From: Macrostomum hystrix
Taxonomy: Eukaryota; Platyhelminthes; Macrostomidae
Length of the DNA: 64,000 bases
Assembly (NCBI GenBank): GCA_950097015.1
Contig: CATNEN010000005.1
Location: forward strand, 1,426,001-1,490,000
Direction of reading: 5' to 3'
Each line of letters begins with the position of its first letter. Positions within the stretch are counted from its first letter, which is position 1. The notes beneath the pieces are model-generated. The model saw nothing but the letters and a program-made list of their open reading frames with translations. It was not told the origin of the DNA and did not search any database. Positions 20,385-30,867 of the stretch are shown in pieces. The position numbers and the translations under genes are program-made.

Positions 20385-23300
20385 CTAGAGCTGCGGTGTC
20401 GCGCAGGGGGATCCGGTGGTGCCGGCGTCCGCAGCGCGGTCCTCCTCCGGAGTGTCCAGGAGGTGGAGGGTTGCTCGCCCGGTGGCCCTCAGGTATCGGA
20501 CGAGCTGGCAGATGTTCTCAGGCCTGAAAACGTCGGGGAGATCCGGGTTTGGGCCGAGATAGGTGAGCCGGTCCTGAGTGAAGGCGGGGCAGTCGCAAAT
20601 AAAATGCTCTGCATCCTCAACATAGGAGAGGCAGAAGGGGCATTCCTCACTGCGGATTTTTCCTTGCAGGAAGCGGTGCCTGGCGAAACAGCCATGGCCA
20701 GAGAGGGCCATGGTGACTGCCCTGATGTCCTTGCGGTTCAGTCCAAGCAAGGCTTTGCGAAGGGCAGTGGAGGGACAAGGGACAGCAGCGCGAGACTGCC
20801 GACAATCGGCGGTATTGATCCATCTGTCCTTGTGCTTTGAGGTCACCCACTGGTTAATCCGAGTGTTGACGACGGCGGTAGGGGTGGAGACCGCAGGCAC
20901 GGGGCCAAAAAGCGAACCCGTCGAACCGGCCTTGGCGAGGCTGTCGGCCAATTCGTTACCAGGGTGGCCAGAGTGCCCTGGAATCCACCTTAGGGACACC
21001 TTGTTGTGGGTCCCTAAGCGGTTGAGTTGCGCGACGCAGTCAAGGACTGTGCGCGAGCAGGTGTGCGTGCGTCCAAGGGCATGGATCGCCGCCTGGCTGT
21101 CCGAGTGGAGGAAGATTTCTGCTCCATGGACGTTTTGGTAGATCAGCTCCAGGGCGCAGGAGCTGATGGCCAGAACTTCGTTCTGGAAAACAGTAGAGTT
21201 TATGCCGGTGTGCTGGGAGAAGGTCGCCACAGTTTTCCCTCCGGACATAATGCAGTAGCCGAAACCAGAGACCGAGTTGATTTGCGATCCGTCGGTGAAG
21301 CAGTGAATTTCACGGGGTTGGCCGTGGTCACGTACTTCCTGGCGAGGCGGAATGCTGGTTTTGAATTTTTGCGGTGGGCACAGCGTCGACGGGATTCCGT
21401 CGGAGAGAATTTTGAGACCTCCTGCTGCGTCCAGGTCCCGTAGGCTGAGGTCGCCATGGGGCTGGAGGTTCCGCTTGCTGAAGGCAAGTTGCTTCCGGAT
21501 GGAGATACCCGCGTCCAGAAGACGACGAGCCGTCTTCATCGCCTCCCCCTTGATAAAAAGATCTAAAGGGGGAAGGTCCAGGAAGGCATTCATGCCAGCG
21601 AAGGGAGTGGAGGGTGCCGCACTCATGATGGCTCGACAAGCACGGCCCTGCACCTTGTTTAGGGCCTCCAGGACCCCTTTGGTCTCCAGGGCACTATTCC
21701 AGATGAAGCCGGCAAAAGAGATGGCCGGTCTTACAATGGTAGTGTAAATCCACCAGAGACGGCGGGGGGTGAGGCCCCAGGTGGCGCCGAAGGCTCTGCG
21801 AATCTGCGCGAGCGTCGCAAGAGCTTTACGGGTTTTGAATTTGACGTGAGGTGTCCAGCTCAACCTGTGGTCGAGGATGACACCTAAGCATCTGGTTTGC
21901 TTCTCCATGGCGATTGGTTTGTTATAGAGAAGGAGAGGCTCAATCCTCCAGTTTCGTTTGCTGGTGAACATAATGGCGACGGTCTTGGACTCAGAGAGTT
22001 TGAGGCCGCAGCCATTGGCCCAGCGTTCGGCACGGTGGATGAAAGCTTGCAGAAGGTCTCTAAGGACCGGGGGAGACGGTCCGGCCACGGTGGCGGTGAC
22101 GTCGTCAGCATAGCCGATTTTTTGGACCGGGTCCGGGTCAGGGCTGCAGAGCAGTTCGTCCATGACAAGGTTCCAAAGGATCGGACTGAGAACGCCACCC
22201 TGCGGGCCTCCCTTCTGGACATTCACAGAACGGGAGTGTCCAAGCAGGTGCGAGGTGGCAGTTCGGTGAGAGATCATATACATGATCCAGCGGGTGAGGT
22301 GCTCGTGCGTAGCCCGGCGTTCCAGGGCTCGCCTAAAGGCTCCGAAGAGCACATTGTCGAAGGCACCATCAATGTCGAGGAAAAGCGAGAGAGCAAAACC
22401 GGTGCCAAGCACGGCGCGCTCCAGCTTGTCGACAATGGCATGCAGAGCACTTTCGATGGAACGTCCGGATCGAAAGGCGTGCTGGTTGGCGGAGAGCGGG
22501 GAGTTCCTCAGCTCAACGTGAAGGAGGCGCCAAAGAACAAGCCTTTCAAGCAGCTTAAGAAAGAAAGATGTTAAGCTGATGGGGCGGAAGGCTTTGGCGG
22601 AGTGGTAGTCTCCCTTCCCAGGTTTGGGGATGAAGACGATAGTGGCTTCCTGCCAAGACCTGGGTACGTACCCGAGGGTGATACAGGCCTTGAACAGGTT
22701 GCAAAGGAGGCCGAGGAACCTGTCATTTTTTACCGCTTCATGTAGGAAGGCGGGGTAAATGTTGTCAGGTCCAGGCGACTTAAAAGGCGAGAAGGAGTTA
22801 GCAGCGCGAGCTGTCCGTTCTCTAGTGATAATAGTTGTCGCAAGGATGTGTCCACCCGGAGTGTGGTCCGGCGGGTCCTGAAGCGGCGCAGTCTGGGGGA
22901 AGGCGCTGGCGAGCATGATGTCCAGCGATTCGCCAGGATTCTCAGCAAGCCGGCCGTCCGGTCTTTTGATCACTGAGAGCTTCGACATTTTGTCAAGAGT
23001 GAGCGCTTTTACAACGCGAGAAGTTGGGCGGGCGCCCTCCAGCTCGGAGCAGTATTGGCGCCACTTTTCGGACTTCGCTTTCCTGGTGTCACGCTTAAAG
23101 TCACGAATCGCATTCTGGTAGGCGGTCAGGTCAGCTGGGTCCTTGCTTTTCCGCGCAATCCGCTGGAGGGATTTGGCCTTTCGCCGGAGGGTTCCAAGCG
23201 CTGGGTTCCACCAGGGAGCGGATTTTTTGCCTTTGTAGGCTTTAAGAGGGCAAGAGGTTTCATGAGCTGTCAAGATGGTCATGCTGAGTAGATCAGCCAG

Positions 23301-24089
23301 ATCGTCCACTTCTTGACAGGTGGCAGGAACAACGGATTCTAACTGGTTGGTCTGGCGCTTCACGGATTCCGCAAAGGCCGTCCAGTCAGTATTCCGGGCG
23401 TTCCTTCTCCACAGAATACCAGGCTTGGAGTAGGAGCTTAGCAACCGGAAACGAATGAAGCGATGGTCAGACAGAGATTCCTCTTCGTCCCACACCTGCC
23501 AGTTCCTAATCAGAGGGATCAGGCCCTGAGAGGCGAGGGTGGCGTCAAGGACCTCCGTCCATCGTCCATTGTCAAAGGTGGGTGTGCCACCCGAGTTGCA
23601 GAACTCAATATTTGTGGTGCAGATGTAGGCAAGGAGATCCTCGCCTCTGCAGTTGGAGGTAACACTGCCCCAGTGGGTGTGGTGGGCATTAATGTCGCCT
23701 GCCACCAGCAGCTCAAAGTCGCGGTCTGAGCAGTAGTCCACGAGGGAAGTGAGACTGGGCGGAACCGCAGGACCGTCACCAGGAATGTATATAGAGGCGA
23801 TGATGACGGTGCGGTTCGGGAGAATGTGGTTGGTTTGGATGACACAGAGGTCTTTGTCAGAGAGGTCTGGTCTATACCAAGCTTTAAGATCGGTAGTCGC
23901 GAACACAGCAGCCCTGGGGTTTTGGGGCATGAAAAAACAGTCAAAACCAGCAGGAATGTTCGGAATCTTACCTTTCTTCGTCCAGGGCTCTTGGAGGAGG
24001 ATGATGCCCGGTTTTTCGAAGTCCACCACACGCGCCAGGTTGGTCGAGGCCGCGATGCAGTGGTGCAGGTTCAGCTGCAGGAAGCTCAC
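20385..24089 (-). CDS. ORF2: endonuclease-reverse transcriptase-RNase H
   Basis: 1234 codons. The N-terminal apurinic-like endonuclease shows LLQEPW (about residue 31), [13 protein letters not shown] (about 129) and SDHRF (about 206). The RT domain has [18 protein letters not shown], the palm [24 protein letters not shown] and the catalytic GYADD near residue 658. RNase H I follows with FTDGSQ (about 933), [15 protein letters not shown] and [21 protein letters not shown]-terminal [18 protein letters not shown] (about 1150) is the Zn-knuckle usual in this group. It nicks target DNA and copies the element's RNA into the nick. No ATG lies near the start: 24089 is GTG, and the frame is open upstream into the end of ORF1, so translation may rely on frameshifting or reinitiation. 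Large plus-strand frames over it are shadows. Confidence 0.95.
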   Translation of the reverse strand: MSFLQLNLHHCIAASTNLARVVDFEKPGIILLQEPWTKKGKIPNIPAGFDCFFMPQNPRAAVFATTDLKAWYRPDLSDKDLCVIQTNHILPNRTVIIASIYIPGDGPAVPPSLTSLVDYCSDRDFELLVAGDINAHHTHWGSVTSNCRGEDLLAYICTTNIEFCNSGGTPTFDNGRWTEVLDATLASQGLIPLIRNWQVWDEEESLSDHRFIRFRLLSSYSKPGILWRRNARNTDWTAFAESVKRQTNQLESVVPATCQEVDDLADLLSMTILTAHETSCPLKAYKGKKSAPWWNPALGTLRRKAKSLQRIARKSKDPADLTAYQNAIRDFKRDTRKAKSEKWRQYCSELEGARPTSRVVKALTLDKMSKLSVIKRPDGRLAENPGESLDIMLASAFPQTAPLQDPPDHTPGGHILATTIITRERTARAANSFSPFKSPGPDNIYPAFLHEAVKNDRFLGLLCNLFKACITLGYVPRSWQEATIVFIPKPGKGDYHSAKAFRPISLTSFFLKLLERLVLWRLLHVELRNSPLSANQHAFRSGRSIESALHAIVDKLERAVLGTGFALSLFLDIDGAFDNVLFGAFRRALERRATHEHLTRWIMYMISHRTATSHLLGHSRSVNVQKGGPQGGVLSPILWNLVMDELLCSPDPDPVQKIGYADDVTATVAGPSPPVLRDLLQAFIHRAERWANGCGLKLSESKTVAIMFTSKRNWRIEPLLLYNKPIAMEKQTRCLGVILDHRLSWTPHVKFKTRKALATLAQIRRAFGATWGLTPRRLWWIYTTIVRPAISFAGFIWNSALETKGVLEALNKVQGRACRAIMSAAPSTPFAGMNAFLDLPPLDLFIKGEAMKTARRLLDAGISIRKQLAFSKRNLQPHGDLSLRDLDAAGGLKILSDGIPSTLCPPQKFKTSIPPRQEVRDHGQPREIHCFTDGSQINSVSGFGYCIMSGGKTVATFSQHTGINSTVFQNEVLAISSCALELIYQNVHGAEIFLHSDSQAAIHALGRTHTCSRTVLDCVAQLNRLGTHNKVSLRWIPGHSGHPGNELADSLAKAGSTGSLFGPVPAVSTPTAVVNTRINQWVTSKHKDRWINTADCRQSRAAVPCPSTALRKALLGLNRKDIRAVTMALSGHGCFARHRFLQGKIRSEECPFCLSYVEDAEHFICDCPAFTQDRLTYLGPNPDLPDVFRPENICQLVRYLRATGRATLHLLDTPEEDRAADAGTTGSPCATPQL

Positions 24090-24124
24090 CCCAGGAGGGG
24101 CGGTCCGTGCGGCTATCTGCTGGC

Positions 24125-25612
24125 CTACGGCGAGTTGTTCAGGAGCGATTCCTCGTCCTCGCCGGTGTTTTGCCCGAGCTCCATCGGTTCCTCCTGAATC
24201 GGATCCAGAGTTGAGGCCGGGGCTGCCGCAACAGCGGCGTCCGTGTCCTCAACCCGGTTTTCCGCTGGGGGTTCCGATGAAACATTGGGCCGGGTGGTGC
24301 TGCGGTGGCGTCCACTGTTGGGGTCCGACAGCTGTCTGGCGCGCTGAGTCAAGCCAGCACGGATGGTGTTGCGGGCGGGTTTCCGGCCCTTACCACGTCC
24401 GCCTGTCGTTGCGGCTCGCGCGGCTTTGCCCCTGATAGGGTCCGCATCCTCGGAGTGGTCGTGACGATCAGGAGTCTGTGTTCCAGGGCGCAGGGGCCCG
24501 GCAGAGCTCTGGTTCGTCCGTTTCCGCTTTTCCGGGGGCGGCGGGCGAGTGGCGTCGGACTCGAAGCTGAAAATCTGCATTCGAGTGAGGCCTGCACTGA
24601 TGTAGGACATGTCTGGGCAGCGGAGCATCCAGCTGTCCGACAATCCTAGGATGGCCGTGAAACCGTCTCCACCAGGTCTGGTGATGGTTTCATGAACCAC
24701 GACACCGTTTGCTGGCAGATCCGGGTGGATTGCCAACAGCAGGCGGCGCAGTTCTCCGGCGTTGGTGATGGCGCTGCGAGCTGGAATCCAGACACGATGA
24801 CGGTGTGTCTGGGGGCGCTCGTCCTCCCTGTAGATAAACAGGTTGCCCATTTCCGTGCCCCAGTCGAAGGATTTCAGCATCTCGAGGAGTTGCTGTCCGG
24901 ACTGGTTGTCGGCAGGCTGGACAATGAGGGCTTGGTCCTGGATGTCGGTCTTCAGGACGTGCAGTACAGTGCCGCTCAGTGCCAGTTTGACCAGATGGGA
25001 GTCCAATCTGCGCCAGATCTGGTCGAGTTGCGCTGTTGTGAGGGGCATCTCCTGGCCTCGGATAACCAAGGCCGGCTGCCTCTTTGCCATAGCAGCGTAA
25101 GTGCGCTTTGGCCTTGTGGTTTGGCCGGCGCCTCCCGCAACGGGCCCCCCAGCAGTCGTCGGAGTTTCCGGATGACTGTGAGAGGTTCCGCCGCGAGAGG
25201 AACCGGATGCCCCAGAGGCCTGGGCGGCACTTTTCCGCGCTTCCGGATTTCCCGGACGGCGCGAGGAGTCCGCCTCCTTGTTGGGTGCCGGTTCCTCCGC
25301 GATGTTCGCAGAGTTGCCGGCCCCCTCCTCGGGGGCGGTGGTTGGCGCGGATTTCGCAGCCAACCGTACTTCCTGTTTTCGCCGCCGGAATTCCTGGAGG
25401 CGGGCGAGGCTGCGGGCTTGCGTGGAAGGGGAGCGTTTGCTCTTTGATCCAGCCGCTCTGGTGTTTTCCTGAGTGGCGGAGGAGCAGGATGAATTTTGGG
25501 CGCCGGTGGAACCGGTGTCGCCCTGGCGCTGGTCCTGAGGATCTGCGTCGCCGGCCGGGGTCGGCGTTTCAGCAGGGTCCTGGGACGTGCTGGAGCTGTA
25601 GTGGGACTCCAT
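24125..25612 (-). CDS. ORF1: retrotransposon RNA-binding/Gag-like protein
   Basis: 495 aa from ATG 25612 to TAG. The first 170 residues are Ala/Ser/Thr/Pro-rich with basic patches ([20 protein letters not shown]). A folded-looking centre spans residues 170-330 ([20 protein letters not shown] ... [20 protein letters not shown] ... [14 protein letters not shown]). The C-terminus is basic then acidic, ending EESLLNNSP. No CCHC knuckle of the kind common in Jockey ORF1 proteins was seen, so nucleic-acid binding would depend on the central domain. Position, size and orientation 5' to ORF2 support the call. The stop lies 36 bp before the first ORF2 codon annotated here, while the ORF2 frame itself overlaps this ORF. 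Confidence 0.85.
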   Translation of the reverse strand: MESHYSSSTSQDPAETPTPAGDADPQDQRQGDTGSTGAQNSSCSSATQENTRAAGSKSKRSPSTQARSLARLQEFRRRKQEVRLAAKSAPTTAPEEGAGNSANIAEEPAPNKEADSSRRPGNPEARKSAAQASGASGSSRGGTSHSHPETPTTAGGPVAGGAGQTTRPKRTYAAMAKRQPALVIRGQEMPLTTAQLDQIWRRLDSHLVKLALSGTVLHVLKTDIQDQALIVQPADNQSGQQLLEMLKSFDWGTEMGNLFIYREDERPQTHRHRVWIPARSAITNAGELRRLLLAIHPDLPANGVVVHETITRPGGDGFTAILGLSDSWMLRCPDMSYISAGLTRMQIFSFESDATRPPPPEKRKRTNQSSAGPLRPGTQTPDRHDHSEDADPIRGKAARAATTGGRGKGRKPARNTIRAGLTQRARQLSDPNSGRHRSTTRPNVSSEPPAENRVEDTDAAVAAAPASTLDPIQEEPMELGQNTGEDEESLLNNSP

Positions 25613-26669
25613 AGGTCGCTGGAAAAAGAGAAAGAAGAGAATAAAAATAAAAACCGCTAATGGCCGGATAGACTCCCCGGACCTTTCAGCCCCTCAGCGC
25701 GGTGAGACCTTAGGCATAAGAGGACACCTAAAGCAGTGCCAGGCCCGCAGACTGGCTGCGTACCCTGTTGAGGTCGAAGGGTGACACCTGTCCCTCAGAG
25801 CCGTAGCCAGAGGTACCTGATCACGCACAGGTGCACGAGCGCTGCGGACTGGCCGCATACCCTGTTAAGGTCAAAGGGTGACACCCTTCCCTCAGAGCCG
25901 TAGCCAGAGGTACCTGATCACGCACAGGTGCGCGAGACGCTGCGGACTGGCCGCATACCCTGTTAAGGTCAAAGGGTGACACCTTTCCCTCAGAGCCGTA
26001 GCCAGAGGCACCTGATCACGCACAGGTGCACGAAAACTGCGGACTGGCCGCATACCCTGTTAAGGTCAAAGGGTGACACCTTTCCCTCAGAGCCGTAGCC
26101 AGAGGTACCTGATCACGCACAGGTGCGCGAGACGCTGCGGACTGGCCGCATACCCTGTCAAGGTCAAAGGGTAACACCTCTCCCTCAGAGCCGTAGCCAG
26201 AGGTACCTGATCACGCACAGGTGCGCGAGACGCTGCGGACTGGCCGCATACCCTGTCAAGGTCAAAGGGTAACACCTCTCCCTCAGAGCCGTAGCCAGAG
26301 GTACCTGATCACGCACAGGTGCACGAAAGCTGCGGACTCGCCGCATACCCTGTTAAGGTCAAAGGGTGACACCTTTCCCTCCAGCCAGGGCTAGAGGTAC
26401 CCAGTTTGGCCAGAGGCCCTGGATGGGTCATCCAGCGCTGTTGCCCATTCTGTCCGGCTGCCCTAGGGTCAGCCTTGAACACTCGCGGGACGTGTACCCA
26501 TGGGTCAGCTGACGGGACAGCGTGGAGGGATCCCTGCACCCGGAGGTACAGGGCTCCTTCCTGCCAGGCCTGCTCAAAAAACGACTGCAGGTGTGAGGCA
26601 TCGCAGACCTTAGCCCGTAGGCCTGGTCTGACTCATACCACACAGGCATTGTGTCCCGCCGGTGCGAGC
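25613..26669 (-). promoter_or_regulatory. retrotransposon 5' UTR / internal promoter region
   Basis: This is 1057 bp between the element's 5' end and ORF1. Most of it is the tandem monomer array at 25740-26400. Non-LTR elements carry their promoter inside the 5' UTR, and arrays of monomers act as promoters in some L1 families. Promoter function here is an inference. Confidence 0.5.
25740..26400. repeat. ~98-bp tandem monomers in retrotransposon 5' UTR, ~7 copies
   Basis: The landmark GCTGCGGACTGGCCGCATAC recurs at about 25841, 25940, 26134, 26232 and 26331, with variants near 25745 and 26036. Each unit also contains GGTCAAAGGGT, CCCTCAGAGCCGTAGCCAGA and CCTGATCACGCACAGGTGC. Spacing is 97-99 bp. 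The outermost units are the most diverged, as expected for an array expanding from inside. Confidence 0.93.
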
Positions 26670-26682
26670 ATATTTGAGCCAC
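26670..26682. repeat. target-site duplication, 5' copy
   Basis: ATATTTGAGCCAC, identical to 20279-20291. It lies inside the KDZ coding sequence, within codons for C-G-S-N. Confidence 0.93.
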
Positions 26683-27853
26683 ACAAAAGGCGATTGTGAC
26701 GACAGAATAATCCAAAGAAACCCGTGACATCATGTCTCTGCTCACGGCTTAATGGTTCATGAGCACCGGCCTTCCAATTAGGACAATTCTGTTCCTCTGC
26801 TCGATTTTTTGGCACATCCGCATTAATGTCTACATAGACAAGCGGCGTAGGTAATGGACGACCATCTGATGGTATTTCCAGTTGTGTACGCCCCCTGGCT
26901 TTAAAGCGCTGCCAACCAAATAGAGCATCTGCACAGACAACAGTTTTGCGCACAGCGTGATTATCTGGACAGAGAAGACAATTATTTGGCCATTTTGCTG
27001 AGGCCATTTGCAGGTGGCGAAACCGCAGCAAAACATCATGTCGTTGAATGCGTTGATAAGTGCTTTTTACAAGAGCCAAATTATATATACCTTGTCCCAG
27101 AGTTGGCCCAATGAGCAGTGTACTGACCGCTCTGTGAACAGGCAACTGCCCAGTCATACACAAACTGTCTAGCAGGGACAAAAAGGTAAAAGAAAAGAAT
27201 GCATACCCATCTGAATCAGGCTTTGACCCTTCGCAACAAGGGAAGAACCCTTGAGAAAGGAGTGCACCAATAAGATCACAGGAGTCGCAGGTAATAAAAA
27301 TGACCTTTACGCTTCCAGCCAGATCTATAAGGTCAACTTTTGTAGCCGCACAGACATTCAGATTCAATTTACTAGAAGCGCAGCAAAACATTTCAAAAGC
27401 ATCGTGAGTAGCATCCAGTTCCTGAAACATTAGACTCTCCTTATTCCATATGAGAAACTTGTGGGCTGAAAACTTTTTATGCGTCTCATTCTTACAGCTG
27501 GCACATAAGCTAAGTCGACAAGTAACACATCGATATACACCTTCGTGCTCATAGCAAGAGGAACACAGATTTAAGAGAAAATGCTTCTCGTAACTACCTC
27601 TGTATTTCTCAGCAAAGCTGTCAAAATCTACCCATTCAACATCTTCTACTGTAGGAGCAAAAGACTCAGGCATACCGACATCATTCTCGGTGCTAGCTTC
27701 CACTGGAACAGGAGTAGTTTCAGACACAGGACGCCGAGATGTTGAGCCTCGATTTCGGCCGCTAATGATTGTCTTAATCTTTCTGGGTCGCCCACGACAG
27801 CCAGTTTGCAGTGTAGCTTTGACAACACGCTTCAGTTCGATGCCGCGATACAT
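26670..27853 (-). pseudogene. KDZ transposase, N-terminal part (interrupted)
   Basis: About 394 codons run from ATG 27853 to the insertion point. A basic AT-hook-like patch (GCRGRPRKIK) near residue 20 precedes a CxC2-type zinc cluster (CSSCYEHEGVYRCVTC, then LCASCKNETHKK) at about residues 96-125. This is the hallmark N-terminal module of KDZ transposases. Next come FFPCCEGSKPDSDGYAFFSF, CLLCPD and VVCADALFGWQRFKA, the last matching the family's DxNFxLxR segment with the first catalytic Asp. Then GFFGLFCRHN follows. The frame runs into the retrotransposon for a few codons and stops. Apart from the insertion there is no frameshift, so the gene was probably intact when hit. Confidence 0.82.
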
Positions 27854-28448
27854 TGTCTGGAAATGAGAAAGTAATTTATAATCATGGCTTTACAGTTAAT
27901 ATTGTAGACAGACAACTGTTTTCTATTTAATACTATAAAGTTTTATATATTCTATAATGAAATCATAGCACTTATATTCAACATATATTCCCACAAGTAT
28001 TGTGGCCATGTAACTACAGTGTGTGGAGATTGCTGACCTGCACTTGGGCGTCATTTCTATACACTTGCTTGAATATAAAGAATTGAACATTTACTTAAAA
28101 ATTTGCACACAAATCCCTTTTTCTCACTCTCACAAATTAACACATTACTGCCACCCATGGACTCCATGGAATGTGACAAAGATTGGCAGACTTGGGGTGG
28201 CAGTTTGCTCAGCTTTGCCAGGGCCAGACTGTCATGCTGCAGTGTCCAGCTGCAGCTATTCTGCCTAGATGATCAACCTGTCTGATACTGATACCAGCAT
28301 GGACTTCTCTAATCCTCCAATGGATTGCCACTAATCTCAGTCGAATACCCTCTCAAGTGATTGATTTAAAGATTTCAATTTCACTATTTACGATATAAAT
28401 ATTGATCTTAAGTTCAAGGTCCACTGGAAAGAAGCCTTCATGTGCAAA
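27854..28448. other. gene-free stretch upstream of KDZ transposase
   Basis: Presumed promoter side of the KDZ element. AATATTGTAGACAGACAACTG at 27898 has a diverged match (AATATTATAGTCGGACAACTG) at about 29204, with ATTTAATA after both. This could mark subterminal sequence, but no inverted partner was found. Confidence 0.4.
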
Positions 28449-28898
28449 GAGTATGCGGCAATGTTCTACTTCCGTTTGTTATATTATTTTTTCATTTGCA
28501 AATGACAGATAACGACAAAAACAAGTTTAACGGTAACAATAAGTCTGTAGTTTGATCAGACAGTTCTGAAAAGTCTTGGTCAGTCTTTCTTCTTTCAAAC
28601 CGGGTAAGTGCCTAATCCAGTAGAGGAGGGCACCGAAGCTATTCTTGGGGTATAGACAGCGCCATAAGAATTCTTTGAGGTGGCTTTCGAATAGAGCAGC
28701 ATTCGTGCCATGCATTTGACGCAGCTTGGCCTTCACAAAATCTTCAGCTGCAGAATTTCTGTGCCTAAGCTTCCTGTTCCCCCATATTTGCCAGATTTTG
28801 CCATAGACATAGATCCAAGTGTCAAGTCACGGCAAAGCCATGTCAATTCAAACGAAAAAATAATATAACGAACGGAAGTAAAACATTGCCGAGTATGC
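28449..28898. mobile_element. Merlin-derived DNA transposon, deleted copy
   Basis: An element of 434 bp (28457-28890) lies between two copies of the 8-bp GAGTATGC (28449-28456 and 28891-28898). Its ends are inverted repeats of about 45 bp starting GGCAATGTT-TACTTCCGTT and containing GTTATATTATTTTTTC, with a few mismatches. The interior encodes a Merlin/IS1016-like transposase tail on the minus strand. GG-starting TIRs plus an 8-bp duplication fit Merlin. At 434 bp it cannot be autonomous. Confidence 0.85.
28527..28780 (-). pseudogene. Merlin (IS1016-like) transposase C-terminal fragment
   Basis: The minus strand reads RNSAAEDFVKAKLRQMHGTN, then LFESHLKEFLWRC and FGALLYWI. Family knowledge: Merlin/IS1595-type transposases end with an IE-x2-W region, K-x-KLR-x-MHGT, L-x2-HL-x-EFLWR and F-x2-LL-x2-I. 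The catalytic DDE core is absent because the element is internally deleted. No start codon is present; the frame is read through from a lost upstream part. Confidence 0.72.
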
Positions 28899-30867
28899 AT
28901 TAGTTTTTTTGAGATCTTGCCCTATTAACTATTTACTTTATTTACTATTTACCAAAGCCTACTTGACTCAATGTTAAAGTTACTTATATTGGTGGTGCAT
29001 GTCACTTATTACATTGTTTATAATTTCTTTCTGGCACACAGAGCCACCTTTTTGACTCTGGAAGTAGGCTAGGAGGCTAGGTCTAAAGACCAAATGAAAT
29101 TAGTGACTGTTGCTTCATAAAAAGTTGCAGAGCTTGGTACACTGTTAAGCAAGAAATGCAAAGAAACTAGCAGCAGAACTTAATAAATAAAAGTGAATAT
29201 TATAGTCGGACAACTGTTTCTAATTTAATACACACTGGCACAACCTCTAACAAAATTTTGGATTAACCCATCTTCAATGTTAACTAAATATGAGTAAATG
29301 CTTATAGGCACTAGCTATAGTACTGGTTTACTGCCGAGTTAACTAGTTTCTAACCTGCCAAAGATAGTCAGATAATATTTCCTATTCAATACTAGCTATC
29401 TAGAGTGTTATATTACATCATATTAACCATGTAATTTTGCCATATAGCGACATATGTTATTTTCCAACTGACATTGTTTAGACATTTATCGAGTTTTTAA
29501 TTACCTTGTGCAAATGACTCTGATTTGTCCAAAACTAAGTGAAGAGTGAAGTAAACAATACAAATATTTTTCTTTTTAACCTTAATTACGATTTACGAAG
29601 AACGAAATTAGCTACCAAAGTGGCAATAATCTAGAAAAAGTAACAGTAATGTGGAATGATTGCAATTGGTACAATCTTGTACTTTTTTGTCCCGATTTAC
29701 CTGTCTTTCACTTTCAGTTGAATTCAAAGAGAAAATTAAATTACTAAATTAATTAAAATTCAGTTCAAAATTAAAATTTGAAAAAGCTAAAAACAACATG
29801 GCGGACAACTCCGACGAACATGCATCTGAAATTATTTAAACCGCGCCAAAAAAATCTGCAGAGCCTTCTTTATGTATATGTCTAAGAACATAATTATTTG
29901 TTTTTTCAAAGCAGTATTACGTAGCCTATACCTTTATTACGATTTTGTTTTTTTAAACTCAAACGCTACGAGTACGTTACGGTTTACATACGTAAGTTGC
30001 GGGTAATATCGAGCCGATCTTCAAGAAAGGAAAATAATGTGTTTCGTAGCTAATTATTTGGAATACCTTGGTTTTTCGAGAATTATTAAATTAAGACCTA
30101 ATATACCAGAAAGTCTTACGGTTTCCCTACTTTGTAGCAGAACACGAAAGCTCAGACACTTTTATTAAAAATATATAATATTTGTAGATGAATTAACTAA
30201 ATCGATGTTTCAGTAGGTTGAACTCGTGCGATTATACTGCTTTTGCAACAGAATGCAATGACTTTGCATCAATTAGATTTATAAATTGGTCGATTATTTA
30301 TCATGTTGATTTCTGTCGAAAAGGTTAAATGTTCCGGAAACTTTATGTAACTCTAAACAAAGTAAAACATTTAGATACTGGTGTGAGGCATTGCACTTCG
30401 TACCCTACAAAATTTAAACGCTGTTTTGCCGTTTTTATGCAGTATGTGTTTAAAAAAAATCTTTTAGCGAACTATTTTCGCTTCAACCTTTCTTTTAAGT
30501 TACTTTTATGCTTTAAAAATAATGATTTTTGCCTTGCTGGTCTTTATTTAAAACTTTATGGATTACATGCAATGACAAAAATAAGTAGAATGTTTGGTGC
30601 AACGATAAATCGATGACTTTCGTTACGGGTGCTAATAATTTTGACTTTTGCTGAGTTTGTAATAAATTTGTAATATTGACGTTCACCCTTTTGGTTTTTG
30701 AAGCTTTGCAGATAAAATTTGGGGACCTGCTGGACCCGTCGTTAGATAATGGAGCGATTCGCTAGCTCGCGATATATTTGCTTGCGTTGCTAATATTGCG
30801 TTGCGAATTTGATCGCTACGATGGCCATTGCTTAAAATAAGAAAGCACAAGCTGCAGCCTGCAGCCA
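28899..30867. other. gene-free AT-rich stretch
   Basis: No gene was supported over nearly 2 kb. An ATG in good context at 29798 (AACAACATGGCGGACAACTC) opens only a 13-codon frame with no donor site. Confidence 0.45.

Larger units (their letters stand above)
20292..26669 (-). mobile_element. complete non-LTR retrotransposon (I/Jockey group)
   Basis: The element is 6378 bp, flanked by the 13-bp direct repeat ATATTTGAGCCAC at 20279-20291 and 26670-26682. In transcription order (minus strand) it has a 1.06-kb 5' UTR with seven tandem monomers, ORF1 (495 aa), ORF2 (EN-RT-RNase H, 1234 aa), a short 3' UTR, and a tail of two TAAGTCAAG units instead of poly(A). RNase H inside ORF2 and a simple-repeat tail point to the I/Ingi/Loa/R1 branch of the Jockey group, but the clade needs a tree. 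Both ORFs are free of stops, so the copy looks young and possibly active. Confidence 0.93.
19015..27853 (-). mobile_element. KDZ-type DNA transposon with nested non-LTR insertion
   Basis: Two minus-strand coding blocks (27853-26670 and 20278-19015) carry the N- and C-terminal parts of one KDZ (Kyakuja-Dileera-Zisupton) transposase, separated by a 6.4-kb retrotransposon with a 13-bp duplication. The host transposon without the insert would span at least 2.5 kb of coding sequence. Terminal inverted repeats and the element's own target duplication (8 bp is expected for the superfamily) were not found by eye, so the outer borders given are only those of the coding region. Confidence 0.8.

Noticed and set aside
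20276-25614. Many plus-strand open frames of 100-250 codons opposite the retrotransposon
   Set aside because: GC-rich shadows of ORF1 and ORF2, which carry clear EN, RT and RNase H motifs on the minus strand.
29798-29839. Start of a gene at ATGGCGGACAACTCCGACGA
   Set aside because: Good start context, but a stop follows after 13 codons and no donor site lies within the frame.
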